Assembly (NCBI RefSeq): GCF_023715565.1
Contig: NZ_JAMBOJ010000028.1
Span: 1 to 64,000, forward strand
Length of the DNA: 64,000 nt
Direction of reading: 5' to 3'
Source of the DNA: Cytobacillus firmus
GTDB taxonomy: Bacteria > Bacillota > Bacilli > Bacillales > Cytobacillaceae
Under the pieces are notes generated by a model that saw only the letters and a program-made list of their open reading frames with translations, was not told the origin of the DNA and searched no databases. The first letter of the stretch is position 1; every line of letters starts with the position of its first letter. The translations under genes and the position numbers were made by a program. Positions 43,446 to 52,748 of the stretch are shown one piece after another.

Positions 43446-43970
43446 TTATAAAAACATGCTCATATTCATTGTCGTAATTACAGATTGATCTGGAATAATT
43501 GTTCTAGATACAATTTTCCACTGGTCACCCTCTTTCCTTACAATATCATTTCTCTCGCCAAACATCTGTTCAATATCATGGGTTGACCCTCTGCTCCTTT
43601 TAAATAAAAAGTAACTTCTCACTTTAAATTCAGAAGTATTTTCCATGCTTTCAACCATAATATTTGATATAAAATGACGCTGCCTGGTGGCCGGATTCTC
43701 AACCCATGCGGACTTTGTATATAGACGATTTACCCTTGTGGTTAGCGACTTCTTAGTTTCCTCAAAGAATGAAGCATCTTTGGAAACATTATCTGCTCTT
43801 ACTCCTTCGAGTGTCTCCCTGAGCGGCATTCTATATATGAGATCATCTGACAATAGGTCTAGCCACTCTTTATATTTTCCATTATCCAAATAATAGGCTT
43901 CCATGTTAAGGAGACTGATTATCTCCATTTGCAATTGGGCAGTTATTGGTATTGATAAACCTGAATTCAT
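43446..43970 (-). CDS. Aromatic-ring-hydroxylating dioxygenase, beta subunit
   Basis: This 174-residue NTF2-fold small subunit (family ring_hydroxyl_B) stabilises the catalytic alpha subunit. Typical parts are EAYYLDNGKYKEWLDLLSDDLIYRMPLRET and the C-terminal FGERNDIVRKEGDQWKIVSRTIIPDQS. It overlaps the alpha-subunit stop by four bases (ATGA) with AAAGGAGG in front. It is the last gene of the TRAP-Rieske operon; the terminator after it is interrupted by an IS. Confidence 0.9.
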   Translation of the reverse strand: MNSGLSIPITAQLQMEIISLLNMEAYYLDNGKYKEWLDLLSDDLIYRMPLRETLEGVRADNVSKDASFFEETKKSLTTRVNRLYTKSAWVENPATRQRHFISNIMVESMENTSEFKVRSYFLFKRSRGSTHDIEQMFGERNDIVRKEGDQWKIVSRTIIPDQSVITTMNMSMFL

Positions 43971-45319
43971 TTTACCGCCTCCTTTAAAAGGAGGTCTTTT
44001 GAAATTAACTTAAACCAATTTTCATGCATACTTCTCGATATAGCATCTATATAAGTGGTAGGATAGGCGATTCCCGGCCCTGGATAGGTTTCATCTGGCT
44101 CTACCCTATCAAATCCCATTAAATAATTGCTGACATTATTATAATTTAATTGTTTATCCCTCATCATAAGCCCTTTGCTGACTTCAACAATCCGGGCCCA
44201 CGTTTCTGTATCATCTTGCTCAAGCGTGCCAGTAGGTCCAAAGGAACCTAAATATCCCCTATAAGCAGCTTCCTTATATTCTTCAGGAGCTGCCTTGTCT
44301 ATAAGAAACCAGCACCAGACCTCCACTTTTTCTGGACCAATAGGTCTCCACATTCTAAAATTCAAATAATTATGCAGATGTCCTTCAGTTCCATGTATTG
44401 GGCTGACAAATGAAAGATTTGGATATACTCCTCCAACAAAAACGGTCACTTTTGAAAGAATATCATCCTGCTCAGGTGTCAGGTTCTTTTTAAACATCGG
44501 CCACATTGATTCTGGAGTACCCTGATACGGAACTCTAGCCTTACCTGTTTTAGAAGTTATGACATTTATGCCATGTCCATTTTCTGTAACTACCTGATGA
44601 CCATAACCCGCATAAAGGGGATCTTCCGGGCTAATTCCAAGTTCGACTGTCGACCTGTGAGTTGTCTGAACATGGTAGGGGTCTGCAGCAAAATTTTCAG
44701 CAGTTGCTTTCCAGTTTGCCTTTGCAACCCAGCGCTGCGGTAGACCTCTTACCTCCATTCCTCCATCACTTCTGCCTAACAATATATCAAAATACCATTT
44801 CATATCACCTAAGTATTCTTCCAATGGCATTGCAGCAGGGTCCAGACACCCAAAGATCATTCCCTGATAACTTGCCACTTGGGGAATTTCTCTTAAACCC
44901 CACTCCGATTTATCCATTTCTTCTCCATAAACCTTATTACCTGCTACAATTCCAATTAATTCACCATCTAAGTTATAGCTCCAGCCATGATAAGGGCACG
45001 TGAAGGTCTTTTTATTTCCATGATCAGCCGTGCAAAGCTGTGTCCCCCGATGGGTGCAAGAGTTTAAGTAACCTTTTATCTCACCTTGCCTGTTCTTCAC
45101 AAGCAGGATGGGATCATTAACCATCCATCTGGTTACATAACTTCCTGGATCCTCAAGCTCTGTTTCATGAGCAAGAAACTGCCAAGTGCGTCCAAAAATC
45201 TTATCAATTTCCAGTTCATAAATATCTGGATCTGTAAGAACCCATTGCGGAAACAAGCCCTGGTCCATTTTTTCCTTTAATAACTGAAATGCCTTTTCGT
45301 CCAATGTTTTTTTTATCAT
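43967..45319 (-). CDS. Aromatic-ring-hydroxylating dioxygenase, Rieske alpha subunit
   Basis: This 450-residue catalytic subunit has the Rieske [2Fe-2S] ligands Cys88, His90 (CTHRG) and Cys108, His111 (CPYHGWSYN), and the mononuclear-iron facial triad in DPYHVQTTH (His216, His221) with Asp369 or Asp370 (LEQDD). It should hydroxylate an aromatic acid using electrons from a ferredoxin/reductase not encoded nearby. It lies 58 bases after the TRAP permease gene in one operon. The substrate is unknown; a phthalate-, terephthalate- or salicylate-like acid leading to protocatechuate is a guess from context. Confidence 0.88.
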   Translation of the reverse strand: MIKKTLDEKAFQLLKEKMDQGLFPQWVLTDPDIYELEIDKIFGRTWQFLAHETELEDPGSYVTRWMVNDPILLVKNRQGEIKGYLNSCTHRGTQLCTADHGNKKTFTCPYHGWSYNLDGELIGIVAGNKVYGEEMDKSEWGLREIPQVASYQGMIFGCLDPAAMPLEEYLGDMKWYFDILLGRSDGGMEVRGLPQRWVAKANWKATAENFAADPYHVQTTHRSTVELGISPEDPLYAGYGHQVVTENGHGINVITSKTGKARVPYQGTPESMWPMFKKNLTPEQDDILSKVTVFVGGVYPNLSFVSPIHGTEGHLHNYLNFRMWRPIGPEKVEVWCWFLIDKAAPEEYKEAAYRGYLGSFGPTGTLEQDDTETWARIVEVSKGLMMRDKQLNYNNVSNYLMGFDRVEPDETYPGPGIAYPTTYIDAISRSMHENWFKLISKDLLLKEAVK

Positions 45320-45377
45320 TTCACAGGATCCCCCCTCATCCAGGTATATTAATATTTACTTATCACTTTTACTGAAT

Positions 45378-46682
45378 TTACTTAATCATATTTGGCAAGA
45401 ATGTTACTATTTCTGGAAAAATTATTAGGATAATAGTTAACACTACCATTGTACAAATTGCTGGGATTACTCCTCTGAAAATCTTTTCAATCGGAACATC
45501 CTTCACTACCCCGCTAATTATATAAACACTTAACCCAAGAGGCGGAGTTAATACGCCAATGTTAATAAGCATTATCATAATGATGCCAAACCACAAACCA
45601 TCAAAGCCCAATTGAGAAATAATTGGATATACAATAGGCAGAGTTAGTGTCATTATGGCAATACCTTCAAGAAACATCCCTAATATGAAATAAACAACCA
45701 GGATTAAAGCCAAGACTACGTAAGGAGATACATCAAGTCCTCCTACCAGCGTAGTTAAATACATTGGAATTTGGCTTAAGGCTAAAAATTTCCCAAATAA
45801 AGCTGCCCCAATTAATATCAAAAATAGCATAACTGTCAATCTCAGAGTTTCATCCAAAGAGGATAACAAGCCTTTGAATTTCAAACGTTTAGTTAGAATA
45901 GTAAGCACAAATGCTCCTAGTGCACCAATACCCCCTGCTTCACTTGGAGTAAATACTCCGAAATAAATACCGCCGATACTTATTGCAAAAATTAGCAGAA
46001 ACGGCCAGATGCCTTTTAAAGAAGATAATTTTTCTTTTGTGGTAGAAACGACCTGTTTCGTTGGAGCTATTTCAGGATTTAAACGCACTTGTATATTAAT
46101 CATCAGCATAAACAAAAGGGTCATTAAGATACCAGGCACAAGACCACCTATTAATAATGGCCCAATGGGTTCAGAGGTAAGTGCACCGTAAATTATCAAC
46201 AGTACGCTCGGAGGTATGAGAACTCCTAATGTACCGCCTGCAGCTACTGCAGCAGTAGAAAAAGTTTTCTTATATTGATATTCATTCATTTCTGGAATAC
46301 ATATTTTCGATAATGTTGCTGTTGTGGCATTCGATGAGCCAGAAATTGCAGAAAATATGGAAGCTGCACCAACTGTTGCAATTGCCAGCCCGCCTCGAAA
46401 ATGGCCAATCCACTTATCAACGGCAACGAAAAGATCTTTTCCTAAACCTGTATTTGACATAAACATTCCCATCAAAATAAAGAGTGGGATCACACTTAAA
46501 CCATAATTATTGGCAGATCCAAATGCAGAAGAACCTAATTGCGACAAACCCACACTCCAATCAGACAACCATGAAACACCTAAAAAACCAACAAGGAATA
46601 GTGAAAGGCCTACTGATACCCTTAAAAGAATCAGAGTGAGCAATAACAAAATACCAATGAGACCAATTGTCTCAGGACTCAT
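45378..46682 (-). CDS. dctM: TRAP transporter large permease (DctM type)
   Basis: This 434-residue membrane protein with about 12 segments is the ion-coupled channel of a tripartite ATP-independent periplasmic-type transporter. Family parts are the N-terminal SVGLSLFLVGFLG, FILMGMFMSNTGLGKDLF, SGSSNATTATLSKICIPEM, GGTLGVLIPPSVLLIIYGALT and the C-terminal LTPPLGLSVYIISGV. It overlaps the DctQ gene by 11 bases. In this operon it probably imports the aromatic substrate of the following Rieske oxygenase. Confidence 0.92.
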   Translation of the reverse strand: MSPETIGLIGILLLLTLILLRVSVGLSLFLVGFLGVSWLSDWSVGLSQLGSSAFGSANNYGLSVIPLFILMGMFMSNTGLGKDLFVAVDKWIGHFRGGLAIATVGAASIFSAISGSSNATTATLSKICIPEMNEYQYKKTFSTAAVAAGGTLGVLIPPSVLLIIYGALTSEPIGPLLIGGLVPGILMTLLFMLMINIQVRLNPEIAPTKQVVSTTKEKLSSLKGIWPFLLIFAISIGGIYFGVFTPSEAGGIGALGAFVLTILTKRLKFKGLLSSLDETLRLTVMLFLILIGAALFGKFLALSQIPMYLTTLVGGLDVSPYVVLALILVVYFILGMFLEGIAIMTLTLPIVYPIISQLGFDGLWFGIIMIMLINIGVLTPPLGLSVYIISGVVKDVPIEKIFRGVIPAICTMVVLTIILIIFPEIVTFLPNMIK

Positions 46683-47244
46683 GTTTATTCACCGCCTTTA
46701 TGAATGACTGAAAAGCATCCAATAGAAAAGTCAGGGTAAAAGAAATAGCACCAATTACTGTTAAACCTATAAAAATATACAGCGGTAATCCTAAATCTCC
46801 ACTTAACTCATTTCCTTGCCAGGTTCTTTTGGTGTATTCGAATAATTGCCAGGTTGTCAGTGACATTAGGATGAACAGAATAAGAGAAGCAGCTCCTCTC
46901 AATAGCTCCTGAACCTTATTAGGCATTTTACTTGTCAAAAAATCAATCTCAATATGATCCTTGAATATCTGACCCGAGCCAAGACTGAAGAAAATCATTA
47001 ATGCAAGTGCCAGACCGGTTAATTCATATGTTCCTGTTATCGGACTATTAAAGAAGTATCTTCCTATTACGTCTGCTGCAGTTAGAAACATTAAGGCGAA
47101 AAGCAATATGCTGGAGACTGTATGCAAGATGCTGTTTGTAATAAGAGTTAGTTTTTCTAGTAAAAGTGTCAATTTTTGAAAAAAAGAAAGCTCGCTGGGA
47201 ATTACCTTGCCCACCGAGATATTTTTTTGTATTGGTTGTTCCAT
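46672..47244 (-). CDS. dctQ: TRAP transporter small permease (DctQ type)
   Basis: This 190-residue four-helix membrane protein pairs with DctM. Typical parts are TNSILHTVSSILLFALMFLTAADVIGRYFFNSPI and the segment FFSLGSGQIFKDHIEIDFLTSKMP. It has a longer N-terminal cytoplasmic part (about 30 residues) than usual. The ATG at 47242-47244 follows GGGAGGTGG at eight bases. It lies 20 bases after the binding-protein gene. Confidence 0.9.
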   Translation of the reverse strand: MEQPIQKNISVGKVIPSELSFFQKLTLLLEKLTLITNSILHTVSSILLFALMFLTAADVIGRYFFNSPITGTYELTGLALALMIFFSLGSGQIFKDHIEIDFLTSKMPNKVQELLRGAASLILFILMSLTTWQLFEYTKRTWQGNELSGDLGLPLYIFIGLTVIGAISFTLTFLLDAFQSFIKAVNKHES

Positions 47245-47264
47245 TGATACCACCTCCCGGTTTG

Positions 47265-48320
47265 TTACTGCTTACTCTCTATTAACTTAATCGTCTCATC
47301 ATAGATTTTTTGACCATCGATATCTTTTTTCTTCATTTCTGATATCCAATTTCCCGATACACCTTTTGATGCATCTTTAAATTTCTGTAAATCCTCATCA
47401 GATAAGGAAATGAACTCCGTTCCTCCTTCTTTCGCTTCTTTCTCTGCCAGTTCTTTTTGTTTATCGAATGCAGCACCGGCTTTTTCTGCCATTGGAACGC
47501 CAATTAGTTCATCAATTTTTTCTTGATCTTCTTTAAGAATCTTATCCCAGCTGCTCTTATTCATTGCAACGTAATAAATGCTTGTATTAAAATCCCCAAG
47601 TGTAACATAATCAACTACATCAAATAAGTTAAAATCTTTAATGGCTGCAACTGGCAAAACGCCACCATCAATTACTCCCTTTTGCATAGCATCATAAATC
47701 TCCGGAGCAGGAAGTGAAACTGGTGTTGCTCCCCATGACTCAATCATTTTTCCAGCTTCAACGGAGGGTGTTCTTAACTTTAAGCCCTTAGCATCTTCAA
47801 AACTTCGTACAGCTTTTCCATTTGTAATAATTGCATACGGATCAGCAGCATGTACCCATAACAGTTTTACATCTTCATACTCTTTCTGAATTTCCGGGAA
47901 TGTGTCATACAGTTTTTGGGCTACAACACTTAATTCAGCACCATTTCCCCCAGTAAGGAATGGAAGCTGAAGAACTGAATGAATTGGAAATTTTCCTGCA
48001 TTATACCCCTGTAGTCCCCAACCGGCATCCATGATCCCTGTAACTATATTGTCATAAGTATCTTTAGGACCTCCTAAGGCTCCACCAGGGTATATTTTAA
48101 ATTTCACCCTATTTTCTGTAACCTTAGCAACCTCTTCACTAAAAGGTGTCATAGCTAATTTATCTTGAACATGATCCGGTGAATTCATATGCCCCATTTT
48201 CAATTCCACCACTGTCCCATTAGCATCAGCCTCATTGCTTGAACTGCTTGAACATGCAGCAAAAACCAGTAACAGTAACATCAATAAAATCGCAAGTGAA
48301 AACTTTTTATATATTTTCAT
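47265..48320 (-). CDS. dctP: TRAP transporter substrate-binding lipoprotein (DctP type)
   Basis: This 351-residue extracellular binding protein has a lipoprotein signal with Cys23 (VFAAC) and a Ser-rich linker. DctP features are MGHMNSPDHVQDKLAMTPFSEEVAK at the start, the conserved carboxylate-binding Arg in GLKLRTPSVEAGK and EIYDAMQKGVIDGGVLPV. It heads the operon dctPQM plus Rieske alpha/beta. TRAP systems bind organic acids, so an aromatic carboxylate is likely. A cre site and a recurring 17-bp motif lie upstream. Confidence 0.92.
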   Translation of the reverse strand: MKIYKKFSLAILLMLLLLVFAACSSSSSNEADANGTVVELKMGHMNSPDHVQDKLAMTPFSEEVAKVTENRVKFKIYPGGALGGPKDTYDNIVTGIMDAGWGLQGYNAGKFPIHSVLQLPFLTGGNGAELSVVAQKLYDTFPEIQKEYEDVKLLWVHAADPYAIITNGKAVRSFEDAKGLKLRTPSVEAGKMIESWGATPVSLPAPEIYDAMQKGVIDGGVLPVAAIKDFNLFDVVDYVTLGDFNTSIYYVAMNKSSWDKILKEDQEKIDELIGVPMAEKAGAAFDKQKELAEKEAKEGGTEFISLSDEDLQKFKDASKGVSGNWISEMKKKDIDGQKIYDETIKLIESKQ

Positions 48321-48371
48321 ATCTATTCTCCTTTCTAACTATTAAAATTTTATAAAAATAGATTTTTATAA

Positions 48372-48385
48372 ATAAAACGCTTTCA
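48372..48385 (-). promoter_or_regulatory. Imperfect cre site upstream of the TRAP-Rieske operon
   Basis: On the minus strand TGAAAGCGTTTTAT matches the cre consensus except for the final CA. It lies about 55 bases before the dctP start. Confidence 0.5.
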
Positions 48386-48511
48386 TTCCAATCATTAAAA
48401 TAACCTCTATATTACTGATTATGCCCCCTTTTCTGGTTTTTGAATATTCCAAATTATTTATATCTTCTTATTTTTATGTTATTTCAATGTTTATCTATCA
48501 ACAAGACTCTA

Positions 48512-48528
48512 GTTGCTCTATGTGAAAC
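48512..48528 (+). promoter_or_regulatory. Recurring 17-bp island motif, copy 1
   Basis: GTTGCTCTATGTGAAAC, in the 288-base region between pobA and dctP. Related copies occur at 49916, 61949 and 62109 (minus). Candidate IclR-type operator for control of the catabolic genes. Confidence 0.5.
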
Positions 48529-48562
48529 GAAATGAAAAAATATTATTTTATTAAACAAAAAA

Positions 48563-48595
48563 CTCATAACGAGTGTGATATACCCTCGTTATGAG
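48563..48595 (-). terminator. Terminator after pobA
   Basis: CTCATAACGAG and CTCGTTATGAG form an 11-bp perfect stem; six T's follow on the minus strand. Confidence 0.9.
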
Positions 48596-48608
48596 CGAAA
48601 AAATATCC

Positions 48609-49877
<1,269 letters not shown>

Positions 49878-49902
49878 CTATGTTATAATAAGAATATTCT
49901 GA

Positions 49903-49932
49903 ATAGAAGAAACTTTTTCTTCTATATGGAAC
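49903..49932. promoter_or_regulatory. Palindrome and 17-bp motif (copy 4) between pobA and iclR
   Basis: ATAGAAGAAA and TTTCTTCTAT are perfect 10-bp arms around CTT (49903-49925). Overlapping it, TTTCTTCTATATGGAAC (49916-49932) matches the recurring motif at 49949-type position ATTGCTCTATATGCAAC in 14 of 17 bases. Likely operator for the divergent IclR regulator. Confidence 0.55.
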
Positions 49933-49960
49933 AACGCAGATTTTTTTGGAGATGATTCAT

Positions 49961-50737
49961 TTGGCTTCAAGCAAGTCGAAGAAGTTATTGTATTCAGTAC
50001 AGAATGGACTGGCCATTATTAAATTATTTACGAAGGAAAAGCCTATTTGGGGTATAACTGAGATATCCCGTGAATTAAACTTACCCAAAAGTTCAGTAAG
50101 CCGCTTAACTTCTGATTTGGCCGATGAAGGATTTCTGAAAAAATCCGGCAGACAATATCATTTGGGGCTATCCCTTTTACGATTAGCTGGTCTCCTTACT
50201 ACCCATCTTGAAATTACCAGGGAAGCTGCTGAACCATTAAATTCACTTGTAAACAAAATTCAAGAGACAGCTCACGTCTCGATTATGGAAGATGACAAAA
50301 TCGTCTATTTACTAAAACACGACTGCAAGCACCCAGTAAGACTCCATTCTTATATAGGCAAAGACAACCCCGCTGTCTGCACTAGTTCTGGTCTGATTAT
50401 ATTAGCTTACCAGTCTATTGAACAAATTACAGAAGTAATTGGAAAAGGTCTTCCGCAAAGGGGACCTAATAGTTTTATTAACAAAGACGACCTTTTAAGA
50501 GAACTTAAATACATAAAAGAAAATGGGTATGCAATATGTATAGATGTCCTTCATATAGATGCAGTGAGCATCGCTGCACCTATTCGAGACTATACCGGTA
50601 ATGTAATGGCAGCAGTTACCGTGGCAGGTCCAAGGCAAAGAATTACGGAAAGTAAGATAATAGAAATCACTTCGGAAATTATTAAGACAGCTGAGGTCAT
50701 TTCTGACAAATTGGGGTATTTGGGAACAGGTATCTGA
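49961..50737 (+). CDS. IclR-family transcriptional regulator (divergent from pobA)
   Basis: This 258-residue regulator has an N-terminal winged helix (NGLAIIKLFTKEKPIWGITEISRELNLPKSSVSRLTSDLADEGFL) and a C-terminal ligand-binding domain (ETAHVSIMEDDKIVYLLK ... VRLHSYIGKDNPAVCTSSGLIILA). A TTG start at 49961 fits the TTGGAG site nine bases upstream. It is divergent from pobA and 25 bases before a second iclR gene. By analogy to PobR/PcaU-type IclR proteins it may control 4-hydroxybenzoate use; the effector is not known. Confidence 0.88.
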   Translation: MASSKSKKLLYSVQNGLAIIKLFTKEKPIWGITEISRELNLPKSSVSRLTSDLADEGFLKKSGRQYHLGLSLLRLAGLLTTHLEITREAAEPLNSLVNKIQETAHVSIMEDDKIVYLLKHDCKHPVRLHSYIGKDNPAVCTSSGLIILAYQSIEQITEVIGKGLPQRGPNSFINKDDLLRELKYIKENGYAICIDVLHIDAVSIAAPIRDYTGNVMAAVTVAGPRQRITESKIIEITSEIIKTAEVISDKLGYLGTGI

Positions 50738-50762
50738 CAATGCATAAGGGGGTAGCAAATCA

Positions 50763-51542
50763 ATGGAAAGTGTGCCTTCTAAAAGAGTTTCCTCTTTAAA
50801 AAATGCACTAAGGCTATTAAATCTCTTCACAATGGAGGAGCCAGAACTAAGTTTAAGTGACCTTAGCAGAAAAATGGGTCTAGGCAGCAGCACCATTTTT
50901 CGCTTAACATATACACTTATGCTAGAAGGTTTCCTAGCGAGAGATCCTGTTTCTAAAAACTTTCGGCTCGGATCATCACTTCTAGCTAAAGGAGCCGCTA
51001 TACAGTCCCAATATGATATATGCAGGTTTTCTTCTCCCATTCTAAAGCAGCTGGTCAAAGAGTCGGGAGAAACAGCACATCTATCTACCTTAACAGGTAA
51101 TAAAGTTATCTATCTGCAGAAAATGGATGCTGTAAACTACGTACACCTTCTTTCACATGCCGGCAAGCAAAATTACATCCACTGTACAAGCTCAGGACAA
51201 GCGATACTTGCTTTCCAGCCTGAAGAAGTGATTGAAAGATTAATTGAAAATGGATTGACAAAGTTAACTGCTAACACGATCACAAATCCACAAGAATTTA
51301 TATTATTACTTTCTCATATTAGAAAGAAGGGCTACGCTTTTAGCAGAGAAGAAATGCACGAAGGTGTTTCATCTATTGCATCTCCTGTTTTTTCACAACC
51401 TGGAAAAGCATATTATTCAATAAGCATTGCAGGTCCATCCTCCAGAATTAATCCACAAAGGGCACATGAACTAGCGAAAATTGTAAAGAAAGCTGCAAAT
51501 GTGCTTTCTGAAACAATAAAAAATCTGACCTTAAATATATAA
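50763..51542 (+). CDS. IclR-family transcriptional regulator (second of tandem pair)
   Basis: This 259-residue IclR protein has the winged helix NALRLLNLFTMEEPELSLSDLSRKMGLGSSTIFRLTYTLMLEGFL and an effector domain (ETAHLSTLTGNKVIYLQKMDAVNYVHLLSHAGKQNYIHCTSSGQAILAF). It is clearly a paralog of the gene 25 bases upstream and of the one at 62143. AAGGGGG lies in front of the ATG. It may control the neighbouring ThDP-enzyme/TRAP unit or the TRAP-Rieske operon. Confidence 0.88.
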   Translation: MESVPSKRVSSLKNALRLLNLFTMEEPELSLSDLSRKMGLGSSTIFRLTYTLMLEGFLARDPVSKNFRLGSSLLAKGAAIQSQYDICRFSSPILKQLVKESGETAHLSTLTGNKVIYLQKMDAVNYVHLLSHAGKQNYIHCTSSGQAILAFQPEEVIERLIENGLTKLTANTITNPQEFILLLSHIRKKGYAFSREEMHEGVSSIASPVFSQPGKAYYSISIAGPSSRINPQRAHELAKIVKKAANVLSETIKNLTLNI

Positions 51543-51548
51543 CAGAAC

Positions 51549-51587
51549 GATATATGCACCTGCCCTATGCTGGACAGGTGCATATAT
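51549..51587. terminator. Bidirectional hairpin between iclR and the TRAP binding-protein gene
   Basis: TATATGCACCTG and CAGGTGCATATA form a 12-bp stem with a loop of about 12 bases. T-runs are weak, but it sits between two convergent stop codons. Confidence 0.65.
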
Positions 51588-51598
51588 AAGGATAATCT

Positions 51599-52651
51599 TT
51601 ATTGATTTTTCAAACGTATAGCTTCATCATAGACTTCCTTTCCAGGAAGCCCTTTGGCTTCCATTTCATCAATCCACTTGCTATAAATCGGCTGCAGAGC
51701 TTTTTCCCATTCAGCTTTTTCATCATCAGAAAGCTCATAAACTTCTATACCCGCTTCCTTTGCTTGCTTCCACCCGAGCTCACCGTCTTCATCATAGGAT
51801 TCGCCTGCCTTCATTGCCATTGATTCCCCCATTAATTTCTCTATAGCTTCCTGATCCTGAGAGGAAATACTTTCCCATGTTTTCCTGTTCATAACCATGA
51901 ATAAGCTGCTCGTATAAAAATCCCCTTTGGTAATATACTTTGTGACATCAGATAGTTGAAAGTTTGTTATCACCGATGCAGGTGCTAAAGCACCATCAAC
52001 GACTCCTTTCTGCATAGCTTCATATACCCCATCCATCGGGATGGATACAGGGGTCGCTCCAAATTTTTCAAGAATAGCAGTTCCAGCAGGAGAAGGGGTT
52101 CGAATCTTTAGCCCTTTTAAGTCTTCCATTTTCTTTATAGGTTTTTTTGCAGTGAAAATTTGAGCTGCATCATTTTTAAATAACCAGGCGATTTTAGTTT
52201 CTTCATGTTCTTTAGCTATTTCCGGGAACTTTTCAAACAATGACCAGAAAATACGGGTACCATCTACAGCATTTTCTCCCATAAAAGGCAATTCTGTGAC
52301 ACTAGTTAAAGGGAACTTTCCTGGGGTATTAGCATGAAGTGCCATTGACATAGATGCGGTACCGGTTACAGCCAAATCATATTGTTCATTTGCCTTACCC
52401 AGGGCACTTCCTGAATAAACTGTCCCTTTGACTCTTCCCTCAGTTGCTTTTTCAACCTCTTTCAAAAATGGCTCAACTACATCCGTATGCTGCGGATGCT
52501 GGCTTGGCATAAAACTGGACACAGCCAGATCAATAGACTTCTCTTCTCCTCTTGTTACGGAAGAACCGCCGCAAGCTGTTAATACAATAGTCAATACACT
52601 TGCAACTCCTAAGATACTAATACCTCTAATCATTTGCTTCTTTTTTCCCAC
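51599..52651 (-). CDS. Orphan TRAP transporter substrate-binding lipoprotein (DctP type)
   Basis: This 350-residue binding protein is paralogous to the DctP at 47265: it shares FPLTSVTELPF, GLKIRTPSPAG, VYEAMQKGVVDGALAPASVI and GDFYTSSLFMVMNR. The lipoprotein Cys27 is in IVLTAC. A GTG start at 52649-52651 behind GGGGTGG gives a normal signal peptide; a longer in-frame reading into the upstream gene gives an implausible N-terminus. No own permeases are adjacent, so it may share DctQM at 45378-47244. It is cotranscribed after the ThDP-enzyme gene. Confidence 0.86.
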   Translation of the reverse strand: MGKKKQMIRGISILGVASVLTIVLTACGGSSVTRGEEKSIDLAVSSFMPSQHPQHTDVVEPFLKEVEKATEGRVKGTVYSGSALGKANEQYDLAVTGTASMSMALHANTPGKFPLTSVTELPFMGENAVDGTRIFWSLFEKFPEIAKEHEETKIAWLFKNDAAQIFTAKKPIKKMEDLKGLKIRTPSPAGTAILEKFGATPVSIPMDGVYEAMQKGVVDGALAPASVITNFQLSDVTKYITKGDFYTSSLFMVMNRKTWESISSQDQEAIEKLMGESMAMKAGESYDEDGELGWKQAKEAGIEVYELSDDEKAEWEKALQPIYSKWIDEMEAKGLPGKEVYDEAIRLKNQ

Positions 52652-52748
52652 TGCATTCCACCCCTTTTTATGGCTGGTAAAGCCTTTCAAACTGGACAAC
52701 AATTCTGTTGATGCCACACCAGTACAAGACTTGTCCTTAATTTCGAAG

